64,000 nt of DNA from SKPS01 sp964469215 (lineage in GTDB: Bacteria; Bacteroidota; Bacteroidia; Bacteroidales; SKPS01). Below, piece after piece: positions 42,402-51,162 of this stretch. The position numbers were made by a program, and so were the translations under genes. Every line of letters starts with the position of its first letter. Within the stretch, counting starts at the first letter, position 1. Under the pieces are notes generated by a model. That model was not told the DNA's origin. It was given only the letters and a program-made list of their open reading frames with translations, and ran no database searches. Where the stretch lies: NCBI GenBank assembly GCA_964469215.1, contig CAYXYB010000007.1, forward strand, positions 1-64,000. Direction: 5' to 3'.

Positions 42402-44321
42402 ATGGGAAAGATAATAGGAATAGATCTGGGCACTACCAACTCATGTGTTGCAGTAATGGAGGGCAATGAGCCGGTTGTGATCCCAAACAGTGAGGGTAAG
42501 CGTACCACTCCATCCATTGTGGCATTCACTGATGGTGGAGAGCGCAAAGTCGGAGATCCGGCAAAGCGGCAGGCCATTACCAATCCTACACGCACGGTAT
42601 ACTCCATCAAGCGTTTTATGGGTGAGACCTTTGACAGGGTTACAAAGGAGATAAACAGGATGCCTTACAAGGTTGAGAAGGGTGACAACAACACCCCGAG
42701 GGTGAAGATTGAAGACCGTTTGTTTACACCGCAGGAGATCTCTGCAATGGTTCTTCAGAAGATGAAGAAAACTGCCGAGGATTACCTTGGGCAGGAGGTT
42801 AGTGAGGCGGTAATCACAGTACCTGCATATTTCAGTGATTCGCAGAGGCAGGCCACGAAGGAGGCCGGCGAGATTGCAGGTCTTACCGTCAAGCGCATCA
42901 TCAATGAGCCTACGGCAGCATCACTAGCATACGGCCTCGACAAGAAGAACAAGGATATGAAGATCGCCGTATATGACCTTGGTGGCGGAACATTCGATAT
43001 CTCTATCCTTGAGCTTGGCGATGGGGTTTTTGAGGTGAAGTCCACCAATGGTGACACGCATCTGGGGGGCGATGATTTCGACGAGAAGATCATAAACTGG
43101 CTTGCTGAGGAGTTCATTGCGGATGAGGGGATAGACCTCAGGAAGGACCCTATGGCTCAGCAGCGTCTGAAGGAGGCTGCTGAGAAGGCCAAGATTGAGT
43201 TGTCGAGTTCATCACAAACGGAGATCAACCTGCCATACATCATGCCTGTTGACGGCATTCCGAAGCACCTTGTGCGCACCCTTACCCGTGCCAGATTCGA
43301 ACAGCTTATCGACAGCCTGGTGAAGGCAACCATTGAACCTTGCCGCAAAGCGTTAGCAGATGCAGGCCTTACCGCTGCAGACATCAACGAGGTAATATTG
43401 GTTGGTGGTTCAACACGTATTCCTGTTATCCAGGATGTTGTTGAACAGTTCTTTGGAAAGAAGCCATCGAAAGGTGTTAACCCTGACGAAGTGGTGGCTG
43501 TAGGCGCTGCAATACAGGGTGGTGTTCTCACAGGCGAGGTTAAGGATGTTCTTCTGCTTGATGTAACACCACTGTCGCTTGGCATTGAGACTCTCGGTGG
43601 TGTGATGACAAGGCTTATTGATGCCAACACCACCATTCCCACCAAGAAGAACGAGACCTTCACCACTGCCGGTGATAACCAGTCATCTGTTGAGATACAT
43701 ATTCTTCAGGGTGAGAGGCCCATGGCAAACCAGAATAAAAGTATCGGAAGATTCCATCTCGACGGCATTCCCCCGGCACCACGGGGCATACCGCAGATAG
43801 AGGTCACGTTCGACATCGACTCAAACGGCATTCTCAACGTTTCTGCCAAAGATAAAGGTACCGGCAAGACACAGTCTATCAGGATAGAGGCATCATCGGG
43901 TCTAAGTGATGAAGAGATTAAGAGGATGAAATCCGAAGCAGAAGCAAATGCTGATCAGGACCGTAAGCAGAGAGAGGAGATTGACAAACTTAATACAGCC
44001 GACTCGCTGATCTTCAACACTGAAAAGCAGTTGAAGGAGTATGGCGACAAGATCCCCGGGGACAAGAAAACAGCAATTGAATCGGCCCTTGAGAAGCTCA
44101 GGGAAGCTCATAAGGCAAAGAACCTTGCGGGTATCGATCAGGCAATGCAGGAACTCAATGCTGCATGGCAGTCTGCCAGCCAGGACATGTACAATGCTGC
44201 ACAACAGGAGGGACCTGCACAACCCGGTGCCACTCAGGAAGATCAGCCGGGATCAACAGACCCGGAAGGAAACGACAATGTTACCGATGTTGATTTCGAA
44301 GAGGTGGACGACAAAAAGTAA
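42402..44321 (+). CDS. dnaK: Molecular chaperone DnaK (Hsp70)
   Basis: 639 aa. ATP-driven chaperone for nascent and misfolded proteins. Begins GIDLGTTNSCVAVMEG; other signatures are VYDLGGGTFDISIL (about 195) and LVGGSTRIPVIQ (about 335). Substrate-binding domain from ~390, and the conserved acidic C-terminus (DVDFEEVDD). Neither grpE nor dnaJ is adjacent. ClpB at 32999 is its functional partner. Confidence 0.97.
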   Translation: MGKIIGIDLGTTNSCVAVMEGNEPVVIPNSEGKRTTPSIVAFTDGGERKVGDPAKRQAITNPTRTVYSIKRFMGETFDRVTKEINRMPYKVEKGDNNTPRVKIEDRLFTPQEISAMVLQKMKKTAEDYLGQEVSEAVITVPAYFSDSQRQATKEAGEIAGLTVKRIINEPTAASLAYGLDKKNKDMKIAVYDLGGGTFDISILELGDGVFEVKSTNGDTHLGGDDFDEKIINWLAEEFIADEGIDLRKDPMAQQRLKEAAEKAKIELSSSSQTEINLPYIMPVDGIPKHLVRTLTRARFEQLIDSLVKATIEPCRKALADAGLTAADINEVILVGGSTRIPVIQDVVEQFFGKKPSKGVNPDEVVAVGAAIQGGVLTGEVKDVLLLDVTPLSLGIETLGGVMTRLIDANTTIPTKKNETFTTAGDNQSSVEIHILQGERPMANQNKSIGRFHLDGIPPAPRGIPQIEVTFDIDSNGILNVSAKDKGTGKTQSIRIEASSGLSDEEIKRMKSEAEANADQDRKQREEIDKLNTADSLIFNTEKQLKEYGDKIPGDKKTAIESALEKLREAHKAKNLAGIDQAMQELNAAWQSASQDMYNAAQQEGPAQPGATQEDQPGSTDPEGNDNVTDVDFEEVDDKK

Positions 44322-44374
44322 TGCTTGGAAAAATAAAACCCGGAGCTGCAGGATGATTTTCACTTGAATTGTTG

Positions 44375-44382
44375 TATCTTTG
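44375..44382 (+). promoter_or_regulatory. -7 box for tRNA-Pro
   Basis: TATCTTTG, 38 bp before the tRNA. Predicts a short precursor starting near 44388. Confidence 0.6.
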
Positions 44383-44419
44383 CAGCTCTGTTTTATTCAG
44401 AGCAGGAAACTTACAGGTT

Positions 44420-44492
44420 CGGGGTGTAGCGCAGTTGGTAGCGTACTTGCATGGGGTGCAAGGGGTCGCAGGTTCAAGTCCTGCCACTCCGA
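44420..44492 (+). tRNA. tRNA-Pro, anticodon GGG
   Basis: A complete cloverleaf can be drawn. Acceptor stem CGGGGTG pairs with CACTCCG (one G-U pair), D stem GCGC with GCGT, anticodon stem CTTGC with GCAAG around loop ATGGGGT, and T stem GCAGG with CCTGC around TTCAAGT. Loop positions 34-36 read GGG, decoding CCC (Pro). The discriminator is A and CCA is not encoded. Confidence 0.95.
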
Positions 44493-44500
44493 CAGAACCG

Positions 44501-44546
44501 GGAAGGGGCAACAGAATGTGGATTTTCCACTTCCGTTGCCCCTTCT
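44501..44546. terminator. Bidirectional hairpin terminator
   Basis: AAGGGGCAAC (44503-44512) pairs perfectly with GTTGCCCCTT (44535-44544), extended by G-C at 44502/44545. The loop holds a second small stem, GTGGA-TTT-TCCAC. It lies between the tRNA and the convergent DUF1573 gene, so it probably ends both transcripts. Confidence 0.75.
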
Positions 44547-44547
44547 G

Positions 44548-44949
44548 CTATTTTATAACCGTACCTTTGATGGTTAAAACTACTGTGCGGTTTTCAGTAT
44601 CGTTTGTGGAAACATTGATGGTTTTTGTAAAGATCCCCGTTTTTTTGGTGTTGTACTTAACGGTGATCTTCTCAGACTGCCCCGGCAACACAGGTGCTTT
44701 TGGATATGATGGCACTGTGCATCCACATGAAGCCGACACCTTGGTTATCATCAGTGGAGAATCACCTTTATTGGTAAAGACAAAATAACAGGTGCCGTCG
44801 GCATGCCGGTTTATAGTGCCAAAGTCGTAGAGGTAATTATCGAAAACAATCCTGGGGCCACCTGTTGATCCTTGAACAGGATAATAATTCCATGAACTGA
44901 ATAACAGTAGGGCTGTTAAGGCAACGGAAACAACACTTAAAGTTTTCAT
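44548..44949 (-). CDS. DUF1573 domain-containing exported protein
   Basis: 133 aa. Signal peptide (VALTALLLFSSWNYYP) then an Ig-like DUF1573 domain: YDFGTINRHADGTCYFVFTN, MITKVSASCGCTVPSYPKAPVLPGQSEKI and VLTIKGTV at the end. Such proteins are exported in Bacteroidota; the function is not established. The start overlaps the stop of the upstream barrel gene by 4 bp. Confidence 0.88.
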   Translation of the reverse strand: MKTLSVVSVALTALLLFSSWNYYPVQGSTGGPRIVFDNYLYDFGTINRHADGTCYFVFTNKGDSPLMITKVSASCGCTVPSYPKAPVLPGQSEKITVKYNTKKTGIFTKTINVSTNDTENRTVVLTIKGTVIK

Positions 44950-45923
44950 TTTGATATAGATTTACTTGAAAGATCAAAGTCACGGGCAACATTCAATAAC
45001 ACTGCATAATTTACACCAAGTTGTTTGCCGTTATAATACTGATAAACCGGCTTCTCAAACATCAACGATATATTCCATGTCTCGTTAATGCTCCAGTTTA
45101 TTTGTGGTGCAAAGAAAACCGAACGACCCCCGGAAGCCTTCTCTTTATAACCCTTATTAGCTTCAGCATTCTGAAACCGTAACTGCAGTATAAGAGTCCA
45201 GTCTTTAGCTTTTCCCTGACCAAAGACGAAATGCCTGCTGAAAAAAGCTGCAGAACTAAAAATGCTTCCAAAGATAAATCCATCCGGATTTACAAAGTTC
45301 TTATCAAACCTGTTTATCCAGAAGTAGCGAACCGATTTGAATGAGTTCTCCTTGATCACAAAGGTCTGAAAAACCAGACCATAAGATGCAGTTGATGGTT
45401 GAACGTCATATGGAAGCACTACTCCGTCAACACTCTTTAAACGGTACCCGTACGGAATGTTCACACCACCTGAACCGGTGATTTCAAAACGATTGTCAAC
45501 ATCACGAAAGAAGGCATATTTGAGGCTGACAAGGGCGTTGGACAACCCATGCCCGGTCTGCCATGAGAGAGATTCTATTCTGTAGTTCACACTTTTGTTC
45601 AGATAGTACCCTGTTTCAAGCTCCGCGCTTATTCTGTCGGTGATACCATATCCAAATAAAGTACCTGCATAATTGTAATTTGCACTTTTAAAAATGCGTT
45701 CCTGACCATGATACCGGACATCAGAATTGAAATAATCTGAAGCAAAGTGGTACCTGTAGAATGCCATTACCCTCAAGGCATTTTTATTCATAACCCCCAT
45801 GTTTGCTGACCCCCCCATAGGGTTGCCAGCCGATGCAAAACACTGTGCTACTGCCTCATGACACATCATCGATGTGAGGATGAAGATAAAACCTGCAGTT
45901 AGTGTTTTCTTATGGTACAACAT
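44946..45923 (-). CDS. Outer-membrane beta-barrel protein, unknown function
   Basis: 325 aa. A signal peptide ends near HEAVAQ. The rest alternates aromatic and polar residues in barrel fashion (FGYGITDRISAELETGYYLNKSVNYRIESL, FFAPQINWSINETWNISLMFEKP). It resembles exported transporter-like barrels but has no motif I can name. It overlaps the upstream lipoprotein gene by 14 bp and the DUF1573 gene by 4 bp, so the three are one transcript. Confidence 0.7.
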   Translation of the reverse strand: MLYHKKTLTAGFIFILTSMMCHEAVAQCFASAGNPMGGSANMGVMNKNALRVMAFYRYHFASDYFNSDVRYHGQERIFKSANYNYAGTLFGYGITDRISAELETGYYLNKSVNYRIESLSWQTGHGLSNALVSLKYAFFRDVDNRFEITGSGGVNIPYGYRLKSVDGVVLPYDVQPSTASYGLVFQTFVIKENSFKSVRYFWINRFDKNFVNPDGFIFGSIFSSAAFFSRHFVFGQGKAKDWTLILQLRFQNAEANKGYKEKASGGRSVFFAPQINWSINETWNISLMFEKPVYQYYNGKQLGVNYAVLLNVARDFDLSSKSISK

Positions 45924-46257
45924 GGATCTGAATTGTTCTTGTTATTGAGCTGTCTTCGGCAGCTGCCTTGCAGGTAATAGTATTTAAACCAATGTCACAA
46001 AAGGCAACCAGGTAATTTACCTCTTCGCCTCCTCCCGTAAGGTTGCCTGATGAAGCATTCCAGGAAAAGATAACACCTTTCCCTTCGTAAATGGCGTGTA
46101 TCTTTGTCACCTCACCCGGTTTCAGAGAATCTTTTTCGGTTTCGAGTTTTGTGAAAGATATCAGATATGAATCCTTCTCTGGTGTATCCTCCTTGTCACA
46201 GGCAAAAATGACAAACAAAAAGGACATTATTAATACAAGTGGAGTTACAGGTTTCAT
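45910..46257 (-). CDS. Small lipoprotein with Ig-like fold, unknown function
   Basis: About 115 aa. The lipobox is FVIFAC, and the mature protein begins CDKEDTPEKDS. The rest looks like an Ig/PKD-type beta sandwich (PGEVTKIHAIYEGKGVIFSWNASSGNLTGGGEEVNYL, ending TIQIHVVP). I chose ATG 46257 because the longer frame begins with a TTG at 46272. First gene of a three-gene unit with a barrel and a DUF1573 protein. Confidence 0.75.
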   Translation of the reverse strand: MKPVTPLVLIMSFLFVIFACDKEDTPEKDSYLISFTKLETEKDSLKPGEVTKIHAIYEGKGVIFSWNASSGNLTGGGEEVNYLVAFCDIGLNTITCKAAAEDSSITRTIQIHVVP

Positions 46258-46315
46258 AACAATATATATCAACGATTTATTAATAGGTTATTTCAGGTTT
46301 ATAACTTCTCATACT

Positions 46316-47233
46316 CTAAGGATTCATAATGCACCTCGCTGAAGCACCCATGGTTTTTGAGGTGTTATTGTACCTGCCTATTGTAGGGTCACTATTATTT
46401 ATACATCTTCTCAGAGCCATTGTCGGAGCTGAAAAGTTTGTGTCGGATGTAAAGATAAACTCGAAGGTTCCCTCCATATAAAAAAGGCCTCCGTCGTATC
46501 TTACTCCGGGAAGATTGGCATTGAACCCGGAAGAGCCACCCTGTTTGATTTTTGTGCCCTCATCGGTACCACGCCATGTATTCATCAGGTTTGCAATAGA
46601 AGGATTCATCCCGAGGTATATTTCTAGGCTAAGAATTTCCTGGTCTGTAGGGATATGAAAACCTTTTGGGCAGATGCCGCGTGACCCTGGTGTATTTATG
46701 TACTGCATCATTTCATCCCACTGGTACAAAGCTCCGTAGGTATTACAGCTATTAGTGTCGTTTACATAGCAGTATTTTTCGATGATGCTGTCGTTCTGCA
46801 TGTTGAGATGGCCGTAGATCATTGTTCCAATGTTCATATTTCTTCCCATCCAGCACTGTGTTCCGATCTGAACAGTTGGGTAAATCTGTGCGTCGCGATC
46901 ATCAACAAGTGAATCGCCGCAATTAAATCTTCTCAAACCCTGGATGTCGGAATATATCACATTGCATGTACCTGAGGTGATCTTTGCACGGTAGTATGTG
47001 AGGGTAGTAGATGGAACAAAGCTGATGGTGTCACTGTTCCAGCCGGCTACATCAGTCCATGCAACAAGGTCGGGCGATGACTGCCACTGGATATCACCAT
47101 GTTTAACTCCACCTGCTGCAAGCAGTGCAGGGCCTGAAGAGTAAATAACCTGAATCTGCTGTGAGAAGGCAGAAGATGCAATAGTTATAAGCATGCACCA
47201 CAGTATTATGCAGGATAAAACAACCCTTCTCAT
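46316..47233 (-). CDS. FISUMP-domain secreted protein
   Basis: 305 aa. Signal peptide (VLSCIILWCMLITIASSAFSQ), then a region resembling Ig-like repeats of Bacteroidota adhesins (IQWQSSPDLVAWTDVAGWNS), then a FISUMP domain with IYPTVQIGTQCWMGRNMNIG, GALYQWDEMM, GICPKGFHIPTDQE and ASARCIMN. It overlaps the start of the T9SS-domain gene by 4 bp. Unlike the 4808-5764 paralogue it has no lipobox. Likely surface-exposed or released. Confidence 0.82.
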   Translation of the reverse strand: MRRVVLSCIILWCMLITIASSAFSQQIQVIYSSGPALLAAGGVKHGDIQWQSSPDLVAWTDVAGWNSDTISFVPSTTLTYYRAKITSGTCNVIYSDIQGLRRFNCGDSLVDDRDAQIYPTVQIGTQCWMGRNMNIGTMIYGHLNMQNDSIIEKYCYVNDTNSCNTYGALYQWDEMMQYINTPGSRGICPKGFHIPTDQEILSLEIYLGMNPSIANLMNTWRGTDEGTKIKQGGSSGFNANLPGVRYDGGLFYMEGTFEFIFTSDTNFSAPTMALRRCINNSDPTIGRYNNTSKTMGASARCIMNP

Positions 47234-47847
47234 GGCACTACGATTTTATGGTGACTTACACTCCGGGAGTTTACAGTAACAATGAATACCCCACCTGACA
47301 ATTCGTAACTACTGATATCCACTCTGATGAAAGTTTCTGAATGCATCTCCCTGTAAACGATCTGGCCGGTGATGTTTCTTATCATCACCTCATACTGGGA
47401 TCCGTCATAAAGTGGATTTTTTATTTTGATCACTCCATCCGTCACAGGATTAGGGGTGACGATAACCGCCTTCCTTCCACTTCCGGGTTCATCAATACCA
47501 ACAAGGAGCGTTACTGTAGATTGTGATTCGGCGGTGCACCCATGTGTGTCACCAATCAACAGGATATATGTGATTGATGAATCGACTGTGAGGGTAGGGT
47601 TTGGAATTGTCGAGTCGTTAAGGCCGTAGCCGGGGCTCCAATTATAGCTGTAAGGAGGGCTACCTCCAATAGCTGCCGGTTGGCCGCCGAGCTGAAGCAC
47701 CGTGCCGGTAGCTACTGTATGATTCCCTCCGGCATCAGCCGCCAGGAGATCAGGTTGAACAACGTTGAACTGTACCAGGTATTGACCTGATGCTGCTTCC
47801 TGGAGCAAAAGGCTGAATATCATTAATATAATAGGAAATCGATTCAT
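47230..47847 (-). CDS. Secreted protein with PKD-like domain and T9SS sorting domain
   Basis: 205 aa. Signal peptide (IILMIFSLLLQEAASGQ), then a PKD-like repeat (ADAGGNHTVATGTVLQLGGQPAAIGGSPPYSYNWSPGYGL). From about 130 it has a type A T9SS sorting domain (VTPNPVTDGVIKI, VMIRNITGQIVY, SSYELSGGVFIVTV, HHKIVVP). So it is exported by the type IX system and probably attached to the surface. Co-transcribed with the FISUMP gene. Confidence 0.85.
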   Translation of the reverse strand: MNRFPIILMIFSLLLQEAASGQYLVQFNVVQPDLLAADAGGNHTVATGTVLQLGGQPAAIGGSPPYSYNWSPGYGLNDSTIPNPTLTVDSSITYILLIGDTHGCTAESQSTVTLLVGIDEPGSGRKAVIVTPNPVTDGVIKIKNPLYDGSQYEVMIRNITGQIVYREMHSETFIRVDISSYELSGGVFIVTVNSRSVSHHKIVVP

Positions 47848-48251
47848 TCTCGGTAAGTATATGCACCTTCTTATATTGCACCTGTAAAGATAATGATTTA
47901 TTTTATTATCGATTATCTGATATCAATTGATTGAGTCTGCTCCGAAAAGTTACTAAGATTAAAAACATTGACGATTTATAATAATGAAAAATTTAATCGC
48001 AAAGGTCGCTAAGATTTTCGCAGAGGTCGTAAAGAGCTCATTTTGAATGCTAATCAATTAATTGCCAAAATGGCAACAAAGCAATTCTTTACGTCTTTGC
48101 AAAACCTCGGCGCACTTTGTGATTACAAGAGTTATTTGAGTGATCCCATGTTTTCTAAACCCATTTCAGACATTGAATTCAAACAGAAGGCATAAATATT
48201 TTTCATTAGTATTTCTCAGTGATCTCAATAGCTCATTGGTAAATAAAAAAA
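47848..48251. other. Non-coding stretch with eroded CGCAAAG-type repeats
   Basis: No gene. Pieces such as ATCGCAAAGGTCGCTAAGATT, TTCGCAGAGGTCG and TTGCAAAACCTCGGCGCACTTTGTG look like the eroded CGCAAAG/CTTTGCG intergenic repeats seen in many environmental bacteria. No regulatory element is clear. Confidence 0.4.
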
Positions 48252-48869
48252 TCAGGTTCGATTCCGGCTAATACAATAGCGGTAAAAACTATTATACCCG
48301 TTTTCGATTTCACTGATGGTAATATCTTTACCAAGGCTGAAACTCTTCAGGTAAATAAATAATGATGGCCTTCTTTGAGAGAAATACTCGGTGAGTGCAC
48401 CATAGAAGATGATACCTGGAGGATTATTTTCCACACTACGGATGATCCTTATCACTCCTCTGCTGAAGCTGAAATCATTATTATACATCGACTGAATCTC
48501 ACCCTGAGGGTACATTACAAGGAGGTTTTCAGGATCGGTCAGAATCCTGCCTGAAAAGTCGAGTGATTCAATGACGGAGCGGCTTTCGGGCTGTATTGAA
48601 AATGCTCCGAGCCTTGTGAAGAATCTCCATCTCGAAAGTTGCTCCTCCAACATCATTATATGAAACCTCTTTTTAAGATACACACTGTTGAGATACCAGG
48701 CTATAAATCCGTCCCACCAACTGAAATGGTTTCCAACAAGCAACACAGATTTGCCCGGATCAGGCATATCACCCGACACCACGATCTTGTGAAAATGCCT
48801 ATTCAGAATCATTCTGATATAATTCCCGAAAAGGAAGCTTATCAGTTTATCATGTTGTGGGAGGATCAT
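48252..48869 (-). CDS. PlsC-like acyltransferase of the carotenoid cluster
   Basis: 205 aa. The PlsC-type motif is GNHFSWWDGF (HX4D, about 48), and MYPQGEIQ is near 120. Its start overlaps the stop of the CruF-like gene by 1 bp. In Bacteroidota such enzymes sit with carotenoid genes and are thought to acylate carotenoids or related lipids. Here it is next to cruF- and crtB-like genes; its acceptor is inferred only. Confidence 0.8.
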   Translation of the reverse strand: MILPQHDKLISFLFGNYIRMILNRHFHKIVVSGDMPDPGKSVLLVGNHFSWWDGFIAWYLNSVYLKKRFHIMMLEEQLSRWRFFTRLGAFSIQPESRSVIESLDFSGRILTDPENLLVMYPQGEIQSMYNNDFSFSRGVIRIIRSVENNPPGIIFYGALTEYFSQRRPSLFIYLKSFSLGKDITISEIENGYNSFYRYCISRNRT

Positions 48870-49564
48870 TATTGAGAAATTACAAGCACAATGTTAAGCA
48901 CAAGGAAAAGGCACACCTGAGCAATCAGGATCAGGGTTGATATCCTGTTGACATATTTCACCTTCATTACATTCATCAATAAAAGAAACAGGAGGGATAT
49001 AACAAACCAGGCAAGGTAGTTTTTTACCGGTACAGATCCCTGAGTCCATTGCCACAGGTTCCAGTTTACTGAACCTCCCTGCCATTGCCAGAGTTTCCAG
49101 TTTATGGCGACAGGCTCAAGGAGAATATCATAAACAACAAGCATTGCTGCACCAATAAAGGGTTTAGCCAATTCAGATATTCTTGCTTTCAACAGAAGAT
49201 AATGCACTGCATATATCAGCATCAGCCAGTTTACCCCAAGCATGAGTGGTGTTCCGAACCATTTAGGGCCAAGGGCAGTAAGATAAACATAGCTCCCGAA
49301 AACGGCACTTGTCTGCACTCCGGTGACCTCTATAAAGAAACCGCCGGCAAATATCAATAATGAAGCAAAGATGAACCGGAATGTCCATCCCTGATGAAAA
49401 AGCATCATCAGCAGAAAAGAGATAAAAATAGTGAGCCCTGTAAGCTGTTCAAAAAAAGGCCTTGAGAGGGGAAACACCATTCCGGCAAAACCAATAACAT
49501 AATATGTGATTATAAAACCTCTGACCCTTTTTGTGTCACTAAGCCTTTCTGCGATGGTTGCCAT
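48869..49564 (-). CDS. CruF-like carotenoid biosynthesis membrane protein
   Basis: About 231 aa with seven to eight hydrophobic helices. DUF422/CruF-type features are FFIEVTGVQTSAVFGSYVYL, LGPKWFGTPLMLGVNWLML and DILLEPVAINWKLWQW. CruF adds water across the carotenoid end group (1',2'-hydratase). A minus-strand -7 box (TACGTTTG, 49598-49591) lies downstream of the far ATG at 49624, so the ATG at 49564 (MATIAERL) is the likely start. Divergent from crtB. Confidence 0.85.
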   Translation of the reverse strand: MATIAERLSDTKRVRGFIITYYVIGFAGMVFPLSRPFFEQLTGLTIFISFLLMMLFHQGWTFRFIFASLLIFAGGFFIEVTGVQTSAVFGSYVYLTALGPKWFGTPLMLGVNWLMLIYAVHYLLLKARISELAKPFIGAAMLVVYDILLEPVAINWKLWQWQGGSVNWNLWQWTQGSVPVKNYLAWFVISLLFLLLMNVMKVKYVNRISTLILIAQVCLFLVLNIVLVISQ

Positions 49565-49590
49565 AAAGAGGTAATGTGAAATTATGTTTT

Positions 49591-49648
49591 CAAACGTACG
49601 GATTTTTTCTGTTCGTGGCAGCACCTTTCGTAAAAATCTTTACTTTTG
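49591..49648. promoter_or_regulatory. Divergent promoters for CruF-like and CrtB genes
   Basis: The minus strand has TACGTTTG (49598-49591) and the plus strand has TACTTTTG (49641-49648). Both match TAnnTTTG, and both are about 20-30 bp from the preferred start codons, so the two carotenoid operons may be co-regulated. Confidence 0.55.
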
Positions 49649-49673
49649 GTTACGGTAAACAAGGTTGTGTTTG

Positions 49674-50525
49674 ATGAAGACAGATTATAAGGACTTATAC
49701 ATGCGAAACGCTTTTGATTGCAGCCGCATTACGACTGTGAATTACAGCACCTCTTTTTCGATGGGTATAAGGCTGCTTGGCAGGCGATTCCGGAATCCGG
49801 TTTATGCGGTTTATGGTTTTGTGAGGTACGCAGATGAGATCGTCGACACCTTTTTCGACCAGGACCAGGAGAAACTCATCAAACGCTTTCGGGCAGATAC
49901 CTACGAAGCAATAGATTCAGGATTCAGCACAAATCCTTTGTTACATTCGTTCCAATGGGTTGTAAACCAATATGGGATAGATAGTGAACTCATTGACGCT
50001 TTTCTGAAGAGCATGGAAATGGATCTGGATATCAAAACACATGACGATGAAGGGTTTTCAAGGTATGTTTATGGCTCGGCAGAGGTTGTGGGGCTGATAT
50101 GCCTGAGGATTTTCCTTGATGGAAATGAGGGAAAATATCGTGAAATGGTTCCTTTTGCCCGCAGGTTAGGCGAAGCGTTTCAGAAGGTAAACTTTTTGCG
50201 CGACCTGAAATCCGATCATGCAGACAGGGGGCGAATATACTTTCCCGAACTGGTTTCCGGCGAATTGGATCAAGCATCAAAAAAGAAAATAGAAACTGCT
50301 ATAGAAGAGGATTTCAGGGTTGCTCTTGAAGGCGTACGGAAACTTGACAGGAGGGCACGCGTGGGTGTTTACACTGCCTACTCTTATTATAGACTGCTAT
50401 TTGCAAGGATAAAAAAAACAGATGCAACCGATTTATTGAACAAAAGACTGAGGATAAATAACTTCAGTAAGCTGCTGATAATGACAAGATGTTACCTGAT
50501 GAGCATCGCAGGGATTATCAGATAG
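49674..50525 (+). CDS. crtB: Phytoene/squalene synthase family protein
   Basis: About 283 aa. Condenses two prenyl diphosphates to phytoene (or squalene). First aspartate-rich motif FVRYADEIVDTFFD (about 50), second NFLRDLKSDHADRGRIYFP (about 175), and YCYGSAEVVG-like substrate motif (RYVYGSAEVVGLICLRIF). With CruF and the acyltransferase nearby, phytoene is more likely than squalene. The ATG at 49674 is preferred over TTG 49665. CrtI desaturase is not in the window. Confidence 0.88.
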   Translation: MKTDYKDLYMRNAFDCSRITTVNYSTSFSMGIRLLGRRFRNPVYAVYGFVRYADEIVDTFFDQDQEKLIKRFRADTYEAIDSGFSTNPLLHSFQWVVNQYGIDSELIDAFLKSMEMDLDIKTHDDEGFSRYVYGSAEVVGLICLRIFLDGNEGKYREMVPFARRLGEAFQKVNFLRDLKSDHADRGRIYFPELVSGELDQASKKKIETAIEEDFRVALEGVRKLDRRARVGVYTAYSYYRLLFARIKKTDATDLLNKRLRINNFSKLLIMTRCYLMSIAGIIR

Positions 50526-50540
50526 AATGGATCCGGAAAT

Positions 50541-51086
50541 CTATGCTCCAAAAGTCTTCTGATAAAGCACAATGCTTTCCTGGATTATCTTGTAAGCCTC
50601 ATCTTTTCCGAGGAAATGCTCTACCCTTACCTCCTTGTTTTCAAGCTTGGTATAGTCTTCAAAGAATCGCTGTATCTCTTTGGTTGTATGAGGAGGCAAC
50701 TGATCGATATCATGAATGTGATTTACCGATGCATCCCCTTCTGCGATGGCAATTATCTTGTCATCTGCCTGGTTGTTGTCAATCATCCGCATCACCCCGA
50801 TAACCCTGGATTCAATGATGGTCAAAGGCGGAAAGTCAATTTGTGAAATTATAAGAATATCCAGAGGGTCATTGTCATCACAATATGTTCGGGGTATAAA
50901 GCCGTAGTTGCCGGGATACTGCACAGATGAAAACAGGACCCTGTCGAGGCGAAGCAGGCCGCTCTCCTTGTCGAGTTCGTATTTCCCTTTGGCACCTTTC
51001 GGAATTTCTACGATACCTGTAACAACCGCCGGAGCTTGTTTGCCACTGGAGATTGTATGCCAGGGATTGAACATGTTTTTTATCAT
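50541..51086 (-). CDS. ppa: Soluble family I inorganic pyrophosphatase
   Basis: 181 aa cytoplasmic enzyme splitting pyrophosphate into phosphate, which pulls biosynthetic reactions forward. Signature: EIPKGAKGKYELDKESG, YPGNYGFIPRT and the metal-binding CDDNDPLDILI (about 70-80). Convergent with crtB, 15 bp away. The membrane pyrophosphatase is the next gene on the same strand, 76 bp upstream of this one's start. Confidence 0.93.
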   Translation of the reverse strand: MIKNMFNPWHTISSGKQAPAVVTGIVEIPKGAKGKYELDKESGLLRLDRVLFSSVQYPGNYGFIPRTYCDDNDPLDILIISQIDFPPLTIIESRVIGVMRMIDNNQADDKIIAIAEGDASVNHIHDIDQLPPHTTKEIQRFFEDYTKLENKEVRVEHFLGKDEAYKIIQESIVLYQKTFGA

Positions 51087-51162
51087 AAGGATATGGTTTT
51101 AAGGGACAGTGTTTTAATTAAGAAGTCATTTTTTTTTCTGATATCGGTCATTACAACGCACA

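Noticed and set aside
42402..42610. CIRCE/HrcA control of dnaK
   Set aside because: No TTAGCACTC-N9-GAGTGCTAA element is present.
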